Shown here: positions 17,302-26,496 of the stretch, in pieces | How positions within the stretch are numbered: position 1 is the stretch's first letter | Layout of the letters: every line of letters starts with the position of its first letter | Translations under genes and position numbers: made by a program | NCBI RefSeq assembly: GCF_014218355.1 | Contig: NZ_AP023368.1 | Span: 3,724,001-3,788,000, forward strand | DNA from: Anaerocolumna chitinilytica | Lineage (GTDB): Bacteria > Bacillota > Clostridia > Lachnospirales > Lachnospiraceae | Reading direction: 5' to 3' | DNA: 64,000 nucleotides | Notes under the pieces: model-generated | The model's input: only the letters and a program-made list of their open reading frames with translations | Databases searched by the model: none | Told to the model about the DNA's origin: nothing

Positions 17302-18330
17302 ATGAGTTTCGAATATCGAAAAGAAGTTATATCTCCTGCCGAACTATTGAGTACTTATTCTCTGACAGAAAAAGAACGCCTGGCCAAAGCAGAAAGAGAT
17401 AATGAGATTAAGGATGTTTTTATAGAAAAGTCAGGTAAATTCCTGGTTATAATCGGCCCTTGCTCTGCAGATAATGAAGATTCCGTCTGCGATTATATAA
17501 GCAGGCTTGCCAAGGTTCAGGAAAAAGTTAAGGATAAATTAATCCTGATTCCTCGTATCTACACAAATAAGCCCCGTACCACAGGTGAAGGTTATAAAGG
17601 AATTGCCCATCAGCCGGATCCTGAAAAGAAACCGGACTTACAGGAAGGTCTGATTGCAATGAGAAAGATTCATCTGCGGGCTATTAAAGAGACCGGCCTT
17701 ACTGCAGCAGATGAAATGCTCTATCCTGAGAATTGGCCTTATGTAGAAGATATTCTCTCCTATGTGGCGGTAGGTGCGCGTTCCGTAGAAAATCAACAGC
17801 ACCGCCTTACGATAAGCGGCATCAACTGCCCTGCCGGCATGAAGAATCCGACCAGTGGTGATATTTCCGTTATGTTAAATTCCTGTGTGGCAGCTCAAGC
17901 CTCCCATACCTTCTTATATAGGGCTTATGAAGTAAAGACAACAGGAAATCCTCTTGCCCACTGTATCTTAAGAGGGGCTGTGAATAAACATGGACAAGCA
18001 CTCCCTAACTATCATTATGAAGATTTAGTCCATCTGTTAGATATGTATAACGAAAGGGATTTATCCTATCCGGCAGCCATTATAGACGCGAATCATGCCA
18101 ACTCCAATAAGCTGTACAATGAACAACCCCGTATTATAAAGGAAATCCTCCACAGCAGGTCTGTTAATCCGGATATTGAGAGATTAGTAAAAGGTGTTAT
18201 GATAGAAAGTTATATCGAGCCCGGTAATCAGAAAGTCTCAGAACATACTTATGGTAAGTCCATAACCGATGCCTGCCTGGGTTGGGCAGAATCAGAAAAA
18301 CTCATCTATACTATAGCTGATCATATCTAA
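17302..18330 (+). CDS. aroF: 3-deoxy-7-phosphoheptulonate (DAHP) synthase, AroF/G/H type
   Basis: First step of the shikimate pathway: condenses phosphoenolpyruvate and erythrose 4-phosphate. Class I-alpha motifs are present: VIIGPCSADNEDS, KPRTTGEGYKG, a GARSVENQQHR segment, NPTSGDI and DANHANSNK. The frame allows an ATG at 17281, but AAAGGAG lies seven bases before ATG 17302, giving 342 residues. It is a single-gene unit with its own promoter and a strong terminator. The feedback specificity (Phe/Tyr/Trp) cannot be read from the sequence. Confidence 0.93.
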   Translation: MSFEYRKEVISPAELLSTYSLTEKERLAKAERDNEIKDVFIEKSGKFLVIIGPCSADNEDSVCDYISRLAKVQEKVKDKLILIPRIYTNKPRTTGEGYKGIAHQPDPEKKPDLQEGLIAMRKIHLRAIKETGLTAADEMLYPENWPYVEDILSYVAVGARSVENQQHRLTISGINCPAGMKNPTSGDISVMLNSCVAAQASHTFLYRAYEVKTTGNPLAHCILRGAVNKHGQALPNYHYEDLVHLLDMYNERDLSYPAAIIDANHANSNKLYNEQPRIIKEILHSRSVNPDIERLVKGVMIESYIEPGNQKVSEHTYGKSITDACLGWAESEKLIYTIADHI

Positions 18331-18334
18331 ACAA

Positions 18335-18385
18335 GGGAGCTGTCGCTTGAACGATTGATAAATCGTGAAGTGGCAGCTCCCTTTT
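18335..18385 (+). terminator. Intrinsic terminator of the DAHP synthase gene
   Basis: GGGAGCTGTCGCTT pairs with AAGTGGCAGCTCCC (with a few mismatches), and an inner ACGATT/AATCGT stem extends it. CTTTT follows. It lies five bases after the stop codon. Confidence 0.85.
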
Positions 18386-18464
18386 CTGCAAAAATACCCT
18401 TTTCTTATCTACATTCGGGGGTTATAAAAACTTACACTTTTATATATTTTAATTGCGGTTTTGA

Positions 18465-20789
18465 TTACTTTGTAGATACAGTAATTATCTCACTATAGGC
18501 ACCATAGGTTATCTTTTTATTACTCGTTTTATACGCTCTAACCTTAAAATTATATGCTGTTCGGGACTTAAGACCTTTCATTGTACTTGATGTTGTATAA
18601 TAATTTTTTATTGTTTCTATCTCAATCCATTTTGAATTTTTATATTGATAAATTTTATAACCAGTAACGCCAGCCTGCTTTTCCCAGGTAAGTTTCAGGG
18701 ATGTTTTACTTTTACTGGACAACTTCAGACCTTTCGTAACAGACGGAGCATTTGTACAAGAGATTACAGCACTATATTTTGCTTTAATATTATTCTTAGC
18801 CCCTAGTGCTTGAATCTTATAATAATATGTTTTACCGATTGAAATAGATTTATCTGACCATGTTAATTGATTAGCTTTTGTAACAGTGCCAACTTTTTTA
18901 TAGCTACCTGTCTTGCTAGAAGAGCGATAAATATTATATCCATTTGCTCCAGCTACCCTATTCCAATTTAGTTTAATATATGAATATTTTACACAATTAG
19001 CTTTTACTAATTGAGGAGAGTTTAATAACGGCATATTTGCTGATAATAAGTAAGTAGAATTATGACTAATCTCATATTCAGTATAGCCATCGCCGGCAAA
19101 TTCAACGTCTGTATCAAGCACATCAGGAGATTGATCATAATAAGTTAATATCATATCCGATGTGACCTTATATTTTTCCTTTAAAAATTCATTATTTATA
19201 CGCATCTGAACTTTTCCTGGAAGAACCCCATTCTCAGCATATCGCATATAAAGGATATAATCATCATTTGTAAATCCATAATCCGAACCCTTCTGCTTGC
19301 TGATATTTACATTCAGATTGATAGTCTTACAATTATCTAGATTAATGTCCTTGCCGTTAAATATCCATTGAACATCATTATTCTCAAATACTACTGTCTT
19401 ATCTTTTCCGGCAATTGCTTGAAAAAGTCTTTTATCTGCTTTATTGTTATTGCGATAATCCAATACTGCAGTCTGCCCTTCAATCATAGAATTAATTGCA
19501 TTTACTGCCGCATCAACATTACCAGTTGCTCCATAATAAGTTATATCGAAAGCGCTGTTAATGGTTATTGTTGGATCAATAAATCCGCTTATCTTATTTA
19601 AATGCTTTCTATCATACCCTATGTCGTTGCTTCCCACAGATGGAATAACTTGAATATAATCAATTTTAAATTTTCCTTCTCCTTGAAATGGGTCTATAGG
19701 AAACTTCAATCTATGGGTTCCGCTCATTATTGGTGTATCCGAGTACCATGATAGGAATGCTTTTCTTCCTTCTTCATTAATTAAGTCAATAAAGATACAG
19801 TTCACACCATATTTACCTGTAGTTATTGTTATAGGAACCTCAAGACAATCCGGTGTTACTATTGCCACGTTATCAAGATTAATAGACTTAATCGTAGGTG
19901 ATGTACTTTCTACATAGTTTGATTTCGTAACAGTAATTTTCTGAGTGAACTTACTCCATTCAGGAGAGTCCGGAGTATACTTTTTGTAATTGCCGCCATG
20001 ATCAGACAAAATGACACTTTCAAGTGTATAAGTACCCACTACGAAAGGATCCTGAATCATAGCTATTAGATTATACTTACCAGTATGTAGTTCATTTCCA
20101 TCAGGGTATCCGCTGTAATCCGACCAGTTTACATAGAAAAGGGCAGTTCCTTCATTTCTAAAGGTTAGAGAAATATCACTTATCCCACTTCCATCCTCTT
20201 GCGCATCTACGTTTATGTTAATTAATCCAGTGGAAGAATCAATATTGTCTGCGTTTTCTATCGTCATATTGTTAAGTTTAGGTTCTGTAAAATCTGTAGT
20301 TGTTGAATGTGTAACGATTATTTTAGATGTTGAGTTTTTTAAACATTCTGCGCCTTGTTGAGCACTGTATTCACTACTATTTCCATTTGCATCAGATAAA
20401 TAGATATCTTCTAAATAATACATCTCCTCATAGAAGAATTCTCCATCAAATGATAAAGTCACCGTCGTCATTCCCGAATATAACGGTTTTATTCCATCCT
20501 CTGGAAATGTGAAATACTGTAAAGATTTTCTCTTTCCACTTTCTTGACCTTTAAAAATGATAATTATATTATTTACACCTACTCCGTCCTCTTTCAAATC
20601 AAAGGTAATTTTCATTCCTTTCTCGGTGTCAATATTATCTGCATTTGAGATTGTTAATCTGTTCAGAATTGGCGCTGTTTTATCATATCCTGTATCTGCC
20701 TGTACGGAACTACTAAAAATTTGTACAACTAAAAGTATTACGATTAATAACATTCCGAATGATTTTCTAAGTATTCTATATGATCCCAT
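18465..20789 (-). CDS. Secreted repeat protein with two C-terminal fibronectin type III domains
   Basis: Signal peptide: basic N-terminus, then FGMLLIVILLVVQIFSSSVQA, cleavage near residue 31. Three related repeats of about 125 residues follow. Each opens like APILNRLTISNADNID, PKLNNMTIENADNID or PTIKSINLDNVAIV and contains a GxGVNNIII-like strand and a late 'LSDxxGN' segment. A middle region (about 410-590) has a Ser/Tyr-rich stretch. Two Fn3-like domains (about 592-680 and 683-774) carry the GYNIYRSSSKTGSYKKVG pattern. No sorting motif or S-layer anchor is seen, so it is probably released. No enzyme motif was recognised. AGGGG lies six bases before the ATG. Confidence 0.8.
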   Translation of the reverse strand: MGSYRILRKSFGMLLIVILLVVQIFSSSVQADTGYDKTAPILNRLTISNADNIDTEKGMKITFDLKEDGVGVNNIIIIFKGQESGKRKSLQYFTFPEDGIKPLYSGMTTVTLSFDGEFFYEEMYYLEDIYLSDANGNSSEYSAQQGAECLKNSTSKIIVTHSTTTDFTEPKLNNMTIENADNIDSSTGLININVDAQEDGSGISDISLTFRNEGTALFYVNWSDYSGYPDGNELHTGKYNLIAMIQDPFVVGTYTLESVILSDHGGNYKKYTPDSPEWSKFTQKITVTKSNYVESTSPTIKSINLDNVAIVTPDCLEVPITITTGKYGVNCIFIDLINEEGRKAFLSWYSDTPIMSGTHRLKFPIDPFQGEGKFKIDYIQVIPSVGSNDIGYDRKHLNKISGFIDPTITINSAFDITYYGATGNVDAAVNAINSMIEGQTAVLDYRNNNKADKRLFQAIAGKDKTVVFENNDVQWIFNGKDINLDNCKTINLNVNISKQKGSDYGFTNDDYILYMRYAENGVLPGKVQMRINNEFLKEKYKVTSDMILTYYDQSPDVLDTDVEFAGDGYTEYEISHNSTYLLSANMPLLNSPQLVKANCVKYSYIKLNWNRVAGANGYNIYRSSSKTGSYKKVGTVTKANQLTWSDKSISIGKTYYYKIQALGAKNNIKAKYSAVISCTNAPSVTKGLKLSSKSKTSLKLTWEKQAGVTGYKIYQYKNSKWIEIETIKNYYTTSSTMKGLKSRTAYNFKVRAYKTSNKKITYGAYSEIITVSTK

Positions 20790-21141
20790 AAAATTCCCCT
20801 ATCAAGTTTTAAATTTGCTTTCTTAGTCACAAACATTCCCACTCTTAAAATGAATGGTCCCTTTAATTATAAAGCAAACAACTACTTAAAAATAGAGGAG
20901 CATAATTCCAATAATTATTTTCACTTAATAAATTCCATACTTTTCAAGGTTTCGAATTTATTTTTTACAGTCAAAAAAGCTGCGCACTAATATTTAGTGT
21001 CACAGCTTCTTGATATTTCTGTTATTGTTTATTCATATTCATCGCAAATTCTACCCTGTTACCACACATCATCCCCTATGACCTCATAACTTATCTCTTT
21101 CATTTCAATATCAAAGTAGAATTATGCCTATATGGATATCT
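20790..21141. other. 352-bp intergenic region
   Basis: It contains the 5' untranslated region of the secreted Fn3 gene with a TATAAT about 100 bases upstream of it and no clear -35. It also contains the xerD-like terminator (20973-21008). Between that terminator and the xerD stop, the minus strand encodes a 14-codon stretch beginning MKEISYEVIGDDVW before stops, perhaps a fragment. Nothing else was recognised. Confidence 0.5.
20973..21008 (-). terminator. Intrinsic terminator downstream of the xerD-like gene
   Basis: On the minus strand AAGCTG...CACTAA pairs with TTAGTG...CAGCTT, with a small internal mismatch, followed by TTTTTT. It lies 134 bases past the recombinase stop codon, and no other minus-strand gene intervenes. 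Confidence 0.75.
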
Positions 21142-22026
21142 TTAAGCTCTTGGATGTGTGTCAGAATATACCTTGGTAAGCTTCTTATCTGTTCCCTGTA
21201 CATAATACTGGGTAGTGGTAACATCTGCATGTCCTAGGAATTCCTGAATACTCTTTAAATCTGCTCCATTTGCTATCATATGCGCCGCAAAGGAATTTCT
21301 TAAGATCTGAGGGGTGATTTCCATGGCAATCCCTGCATTTCTCCCATAAGCTTTCATAATCTTCCAAAAGCCTTGTCTGCTCATGGGTTCTCCTGACAGA
21401 TTCGTAAACAGGAAATCCGTCTTGACTTCTCCTACTAAAGCCGGTCTGCCAATATTAAAATAATTCTCAAGTGCATGCTTTGCCATATTCCCGAAAGGGA
21501 TTAATCGCTCTTTCTTACTGTTGCAGCAGCGAAGAAAACGGTTCTTTAAATTAAGATCCTCCAGTTTAATGGAGATGAGCTCTGTCACTCTGATACCTGT
21601 GGCATATAACAGCTCCAGCATTGCTTTATCTCTCATTCCCTTTACAGTATCAGGATCCGGCTGTTCCAAAAGCCCGTTGACTTCTTCCGCCGAAAGGGAT
21701 GAATGAGGCTTCTTTTCTACCTTTGGTGATTTCATCCGCTCTGTAGGATCGTGGTTTAACTTACCTTTTTTTATCAGATATAATACAAATGCCTTAATCG
21801 ATGCGATATTTCTTGATACAGTAGCGGGAGACATTCCTTCCTTCTCCAGTGTCAATACATAAGAATTCAGACTGGTTTCGCTCAGTTTGTCCTCCTCGGT
21901 TATATTCTGCTTGTACATATAATTCACTAACTTTGTCAAATCATTTCGATAAGACAGGCAAGTGTTTACACTTGCATTTTTTACTTCTTTCATATATGTA
22001 ATAAATTCCTGCAGTTCAGCCTTCAT
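21142..22026 (-). CDS. XerC/D-family tyrosine recombinase with altered catalytic box
   Basis: By synteny (nudF-spoIIM-xer) this is the housekeeping XerD-type recombinase that resolves chromosome dimers. SAM-like core-binding domain at about 1-85, catalytic domain at about 105-294. With the start at 22026 (AAGGAG nine bases upstream; the longer TTG start contains that site), the catalytic residues are Arg146 (TGIRVTEL), Lys171/172, Arg243, His266 (GHAD) and Tyr275. The canonical HxLRH box reads QILRN, so the first catalytic His is Gln240 and the following His is Asn244. Everything else is intact and full length (294 residues), so it is not an obvious pseudogene. Confidence 0.88.
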   Translation of the reverse strand: MKAELQEFITYMKEVKNASVNTCLSYRNDLTKLVNYMYKQNITEEDKLSETSLNSYVLTLEKEGMSPATVSRNIASIKAFVLYLIKKGKLNHDPTERMKSPKVEKKPHSSLSAEEVNGLLEQPDPDTVKGMRDKAMLELLYATGIRVTELISIKLEDLNLKNRFLRCCNSKKERLIPFGNMAKHALENYFNIGRPALVGEVKTDFLFTNLSGEPMSRQGFWKIMKAYGRNAGIAMEITPQILRNSFAAHMIANGADLKSIQEFLGHADVTTTQYYVQGTDKKLTKVYSDTHPRA

Positions 22027-22123
22027 ACAGCAATTCTCCTTCAATCAATTATCAGAACAACGTTTCCTCTTCATATTCTCATTATAATTGTTGAATTTGG
22101 GAATTGCAATTAAAAATATATTC

Positions 22124-22732
22124 CTATAAGAAAATATTCAATATCTTTCTTAAAACAAACGAACCAATGTATGCTTCCGATAATCCGCCTGCTGCAAGTA
22201 CTACTCCTAAAAGTACCGCCAGGGCAAGATATTTAGTGGTCTTTTCTCTTTTTCCCTTCTTGCCCAGGTTATCGTAACGCAAGCTTTTATTAAGCCAAAA
22301 AGCCAGGCGAAAGCTAATAAAAATCACCGGTATGTAAATTAAATACTGGGGAAAGGTATAACCTATAATAAGGAGAATTCCTTTTACTTTAAATTTCATT
22401 AAAATGACCGAAATAAAAAAACTGCTTTGGAATCCGAAATAGGTAAGACATAGGGCTATAAAAGGAATGCCAAAGGTGGTAATGCAAACCATCCAAAGTA
22501 TTATATAACTTTTAAAAATATCCCAATAAACATACTTTAAAAGTTCTGAATAATTAATAGGTGTATCCTTTATCTGTGTAAGGTACTCCGTATTTAAGAT
22601 ATTAATATTTCCCCAATAAAAGCTTTTAAAAACCCTTGCAAAAACTACACCAAGTACTGCTCCAAAAGCTGCCAATAACAAGCCTGTTTTTATTTCCCCT
22701 AATCTATGCAATTGCTGTTTTAAAAAGTTCAT
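22124..22732 (-). CDS. spoIIM: Stage II sporulation protein M
   Basis: Membrane subunit of the SpoIIDMP complex that degrades septal peptidoglycan during engulfment. Five hydrophobic segments are seen (about 14-32, 70-90, 95-112, 118-140, 168-185), with TTFGIPFIALCLTYFGFQSSF and the C-terminal LSEAYI motif typical of SpoIIM. It is 202 residues. Weak ribosome binding site (AGGTG). It sits between nudF and xerD, as in Bacillus and Clostridium. Confidence 0.82.
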   Translation of the reverse strand: MNFLKQQLHRLGEIKTGLLLAAFGAVLGVVFARVFKSFYWGNINILNTEYLTQIKDTPINYSELLKYVYWDIFKSYIILWMVCITTFGIPFIALCLTYFGFQSSFFISVILMKFKVKGILLIIGYTFPQYLIYIPVIFISFRLAFWLNKSLRYDNLGKKGKREKTTKYLALAVLLGVVLAAGGLSEAYIGSFVLRKILNIFL

Positions 22733-22816
22733 ACCGGCACCTGATACTATTGTCTATAAAATAGCATATGAGACTATTGTAAAAATAATGCCCGTATCTG
22801 AAATAGTATGCTAAGG

Positions 22817-23359
22817 TTACTTCATCTCTTTTTTTGTCTTATAAGCCAGAATAGCCGCAATGGTTTTCGCATCTTTAATCTGCCCGGTAAAAATAAAGTT
22901 CACAAGTTCATCTATTGAGTAGCTTTCAATCGTTACAAATTCATCTTCATCTAAATGCTGTTTTGAGGGTATTAGATGTTCTGTGAAATAGATACCGATT
23001 TTTTCATTGCAGAAGGCTACCGTAGTATAAAGATCCAGCAAATGCTCTGTATGCTCAGCCCTATATCCGGTTTCTTCTTCTAATTCTCTGGCTGCACAAG
23101 TCTTCATATCCTCTCCTGGATTTAGTCCTCCTGCTGGAATTTCAAGGGTATACTCTTCCACCGCATTACGATATTGTCTAACCATTAATATCTTTCCTTC
23201 GTCGGTTACGGGCACAATAGCTGCAGCTCCTTTGTGTCCGATAAAATCCCATTCGGCGGTTTTCCCATTTGGTAATTCCATGGTGTCCGTATAAAAATCT
23301 ATAATGTGCCCTTTATGGCATAAAGTTCTTTTTAGCCTCTTGTATTCTCTCTTTTCCAT
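22817..23359 (-). CDS. nudF: ADP-ribose pyrophosphatase (Nudix hydrolase)
   Basis: Hydrolyses ADP-ribose to AMP and ribose 5-phosphate. The Nudix box reads GGLNPGEDMKTCAARELEEE then TGY, matching GX5EX7REUXEEXGU. An N-terminal beta-strand domain (about 1-45) and the EIPAG segment before the box are typical of the ADPRase subfamily. It is 180 residues. GGAGGG precedes the ATG. It is upstream of spoIIM, a conserved pair. Confidence 0.92.
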   Translation of the reverse strand: MEKREYKRLKRTLCHKGHIIDFYTDTMELPNGKTAEWDFIGHKGAAAIVPVTDEGKILMVRQYRNAVEEYTLEIPAGGLNPGEDMKTCAARELEEETGYRAEHTEHLLDLYTTVAFCNEKIGIYFTEHLIPSKQHLDEDEFVTIESYSIDELVNFIFTGQIKDAKTIAAILAYKTKKEMK

Positions 23360-23440
23360 TTAACCCTCCATGATGCACTTTAGCTCATATTTAAAATCAA
23401 AGCGAAAATGTTCTCTCTTTTTCCACGGACTCTTTCGTGA

Positions 23441-23474
23441 ATATTATGTTGATAACTGTTTTTTAACATAATAT
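23441..23474. repeat. Perfect 10-bp inverted repeat between proC and nudF
   Basis: ATATTATGTT and AACATAATAT are exact inverse complements separated by 14 bases, ending eight bases from the proC stop. Minus-strand U-richness after it is poor, so an operator-like or RNA-stability role is as likely as a terminator. Confidence 0.5.
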
Positions 23475-23481
23475 CCCATGT

Positions 23482-24282
23482 TTATTTATTAAGCGATACC
23501 GCTCTTTCATAACAAGCATCCGAGGCTTTCATAATAGCATTACGAAAACCATACTCCTCCAGAGCTTCTACTGCTGCAATTGTCGTACCGCCCGGTGAGC
23601 AGACCTGGTCCTTTAACTTACCCGGATGTTCACCTGTCTCCAAGATCATCTTTGCAGCACCAAGTACTGTCTGAGCCGTAAGTTTATAAGCCTTATCTCT
23701 TGGAATACCATATTTAACAGCACTGTCTGCCAGAGCTTCAATAAACATATAAACATATGCGGGGGAGCTACCGCTGGCACAAACGATGGAATTCATAAGA
23801 CTTTCCTCAAACACTTCATATTTACCAAAGGAATTAAAAAACCGGTCAATCCATTCCTTTTCCGACTCACTATACCCGTCCTTTGAAAAGCACACAGCAG
23901 ACATTCCTTCTCCTACGAGAGCCGGTGTATTCGGCATGGACCTAACCACACGGATGTGCTCCCCAAGAGCCTGTTTCATAGACTCTATCGTAATACCGGC
24001 AGCAATGGAGATAACAATATGCTCCTCTGTCAGACTGTCCTTTATATCCCTATAAACATCCCCAAAAAACTGCGGTTTCACAGCAAGCACAACATATTTA
24101 CATGATTCCACCAATGTTTTATTATTCCATGCATAATCTGCTCCCGTTTCCTTATGAACCACTACTTTTCTTTCTTCTCTTTTCGTTGTAAAAAGAATAG
24201 ATTCTGTTCCAAACACTTTTACAGCTCCCAAAATCATCGGGAGTCCCATATTACCCGCTCCGATAAATCCTACCTTATCCAT
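23482..24282 (-). CDS. proC: Pyrroline-5-carboxylate reductase
   Basis: Last step of proline synthesis, NAD(P)H dependent. The N-terminal dinucleotide fold has VGFIGAGNMG. The C-terminal domain has the family signature around SGSSPAYVYMFIEALADS and PGGTTIAAVEAL. ATG 24282 lies seven bases after AAAGGAGG; the longer start 13 codons upstream includes that site and is rejected. It is 266 residues. proB and proA are 5-8 kb away in a separate cluster. Confidence 0.96.
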   Translation of the reverse strand: MDKVGFIGAGNMGLPMILGAVKVFGTESILFTTKREERKVVVHKETGADYAWNNKTLVESCKYVVLAVKPQFFGDVYRDIKDSLTEEHIVISIAAGITIESMKQALGEHIRVVRSMPNTPALVGEGMSAVCFSKDGYSESEKEWIDRFFNSFGKYEVFEESLMNSIVCASGSSPAYVYMFIEALADSAVKYGIPRDKAYKLTAQTVLGAAKMILETGEHPGKLKDQVCSPGGTTIAAVEALEEYGFRNAIMKASDACYERAVSLNK

Positions 24283-24414
24283 TCGACTGCCTCCTTTATC
24301 TAATTCGTCTCTTAATTCCAAAGAATTTATTAGTAATTGTAGTATATAACTCCCTATTATGCAAGAAAGAATATGCTTACACAGGCAACCTCATAAAACC
24401 AATATTATAGATAA

Positions 24415-24654
24415 ACAGATGACCGGAAGGTTTGTTTTAAAACTTCGTCTCGAGAGATTCTTTATGACACTTAAGCGGCAGGAAACGTAACTAGAAAAAC
24501 AGATGCCACTGTTTGAGCGCAGAACCCATCCGCTCCCGCGATGTTTCAGCGAGTTTGGCACCTTTTTGACTGCCAGTTACGTTTCCTGGCGATTTAGTGG
24601 AATTAGAATCTCGAGTAACCAAGTTTTAAAACGAACCTTCCGGTCATCGTCCGT
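24415..24654 (-). repeat. Long palindromic element, copy 1 (novel family)
   Basis: A 240-bp non-coding palindrome. Outer arms 24418-24445 and 24621-24648 pair at 27 of 28 positions. Inner arms 24477-24492 and 24575-24590 pair at 15 of 16. Six short blocks are shared with copy 2 (49956-50197), in the same order when this copy is read on the minus strand: ACGGACGAT, AATTCCACTAAA, GCCAAACTCGCT, GCGCTCAAACA, TTAAGTGTCATA and ATCTGT. It sits in the 473-bp gap between proC and rny, past the rny terminator. No coding frame of note was found inside. Confidence 0.85.
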
Positions 24655-24701
24655 CCCTCATACTGGCTTCATCAGTTTAACTCATTAAATTATTTTCCAT
24701 T

Positions 24702-24744
24702 AAAAAAAGATGGCGAAATTCCTTTTACCGGAATTTCGGCCATC
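24702..24744 (-). terminator. Intrinsic terminator of rny
   Basis: On the minus strand GATGGCCGAAATTCC and GGAATTTCGCCATC form a stem with one bulged base, followed by TTTTTTT. It begins 12 bases after the rny stop codon. Confidence 0.92.
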
Positions 24745-24755
24745 TATAATTCTTA

Positions 24756-26312
24756 TTATTTTGCGTAATCTGTAACCCTTGATTCCCTGATTACATTTAC
24801 TTTAATCTGACCCGGATATTCCAGTTCAGATTCAATCTGTTTAGATACATCGCGGGCAAGTAATATCATGTCTGCATCGGAAATCTGTTCCGGCACTACC
24901 ATAATACGAACTTCTCTGCCTGCTTGTATTGCGAATGACTTATCTACTCCCTTAAAGCTATTGGAGATATCTTCTAATTGTTTCAATCTGTTTGTGTATG
25001 TTTCTAATGTTTCTCTTCTAGCACCTGGTCTCGCAGCTGAAATGGTGTCCGCAGCCTGTACAATACAAGCGATTAAGGATTCGGGTTCAACATCACCATG
25101 ATGTGATTCCACTGCATTAATAACAATCGCTGATTCCTTATACTTTCTGCATAAATCAACACCAATTTGAATATGTGAGCCTTCCATCTCATGGTCAACA
25201 GATTTACCAATATCATGCAGTAATCCGGCTCTCTTTGCCATTCTGATATCTACGCCTATCTCTCCGGCAAGTAATCCGGATAACTGAGCTACTTCAATCG
25301 AATGTTTTAAAGCATTTTGTCCATAACTTGTACGGAACTTCATCTTACCGAGAAGTCTGACAAGTTCTGGATGAATTCCATGAACACCAACTTCTAGAGT
25401 TGCCGCTTCACCTTCTTCACGAATCATGACTTCAACTTCCTTTTGAGCCTTTTCCACCATCTCTTCAATTCTGGCAGGATGAATTCTTCCATCTACAATC
25501 AGCTTTTCAAGGGCAATTCTTGCCACTTCTCTTCTGATAGGATCGAAGCCGGATAAAATAACAGCCTCTGGGGTATCATCTATAATTAGATCTACTCCTG
25601 TAAGGGTTTCTAAGGTACGGATATTTCTTCCTTCCCTTCCTATTATCCTTCCTTTCATCTCGTCATTCGGAAGCTGTACAACGGATATAGTAGTTTCCGC
25701 AACATGATCTGCTGCGCATTTCTGAATAGCGGTAACAACATAGTCCTTTGCCTTTTTGTCTGCTTCTTCTTTTGCTTTGCTTTCAAGTTCCTTAACTAAC
25801 ATTGCAGTTTCATGTTTTACTTCGTCTTCAACTGTTTTTAAAAGATATTCTTTCGCTTGTTCGGAGGTAAGTCCTGAAATTTTCTCCAGTTCCTGCAGCT
25901 GCTGTGCATGTAGTGCTTCTGCTTCTACCTTGATTTTATCAAGCTCAGCTTCTTTTGCAGAAAGTCTGGATTCTTTCTTCTCAAGTGCTTCGATCTTTCT
26001 GTCTAAGGTTTCTTCCTTTGACAGAACCCTTTTCTCATATCGTTGAACTTCTGCTCGTCTTTCCTTGGTTTCCTTCTCTAACTCATTCTTAGTCTTTAAA
26101 GACTCTTCCTTTGCTTCAAGTAAGGCTTCTCTTTTCTTAGTTTCAGCTGTTTTTAAAGCTTCATCTATGATTTCCCTTGCTTTTTCCTCAGCAGAACCAA
26201 TCTTAGCTTCTACAACCTTAACATGGTAGGAAATAGCAAATTTCCAGACAAGAGGAACAGCGATGAGCAGGGTAACTAATATACTTGCTATTATAGGTAA
26301 TATATCCTGCAC
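24756..26312 (-). CDS. rny: Ribonuclease Y
   Basis: Membrane-anchored endoribonuclease that starts mRNA turnover. It has an N-terminal transmembrane anchor ([19 protein letters not shown]), a long charged coiled coil (about 30-200) and a KH domain ([19 protein letters not shown]). The HD domain has HDIGK ([17 protein letters not shown]), and the C-terminal region ends in [12 protein letters not shown]. At 518 residues it is full length. The start is GTG with AGGAGG eight bases upstream. It is a single-gene unit with a promoter at 26362-26390 and a strong terminator. Confidence 0.97.
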   Translation of the reverse strand: MQDILPIIASILVTLLIAVPLVWKFAISYHVKVVEAKIGSAEEKAREIIDEALKTAETKKREALLEAKEESLKTKNELEKETKERRAEVQRYEKRVLSKEETLDRKIEALEKKESRLSAKEAELDKIKVEAEALHAQQLQELEKISGLTSEQAKEYLLKTVEDEVKHETAMLVKELESKAKEEADKKAKDYVVTAIQKCAADHVAETTISVVQLPNDEMKGRIIGREGRNIRTLETLTGVDLIIDDTPEAVILSGFDPIRREVARIALEKLIVDGRIHPARIEEMVEKAQKEVEVMIREEGEAATLEVGVHGIHPELVRLLGKMKFRTSYGQNALKHSIEVAQLSGLLAGEIGVDIRMAKRAGLLHDIGKSVDHEMEGSHIQIGVDLCRKYKESAIVINAVESHHGDVEPESLIACIVQAADTISAARPGARRETLETYTNRLKQLEDISNSFKGVDKSFAIQAGREVRIMVVPEQISDADMILLARDVSKQIESELEYPGQIKVNVIRESRVTDYAK

Positions 26313-26361
26313 TGGAGCACCTCCTTATTGAATTTTCATTGTACAAATATACAACATATAA

Positions 26362-26390
26362 ATTTTATACTGTTTTCATGACAATGTCAA
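26362..26390 (-). promoter_or_regulatory. Promoter for rny
   Basis: On the minus strand TTGACA (26390-26385), a 17-base spacer and TAAAAT (26367-26362), about 50 bases before the GTG start. Confidence 0.65.
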
Positions 26391-26496
26391 GTATCCCCAT
26401 TAAATTTTTATGCATTATGTCATATTTCAACGAAAATAATCAAAAGAAATACAAAAAGTTACACGATTCAAACAAGGGGGAAAAAGTCTATTAATC

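Noticed and set aside
21142..22026. Phage or integron integrase, hence a mobile island
   Set aside because: The gene order nudF-spoIIM-xer is the conserved housekeeping context. No attachment-site duplication, phage gene or tRNA end lies nearby.
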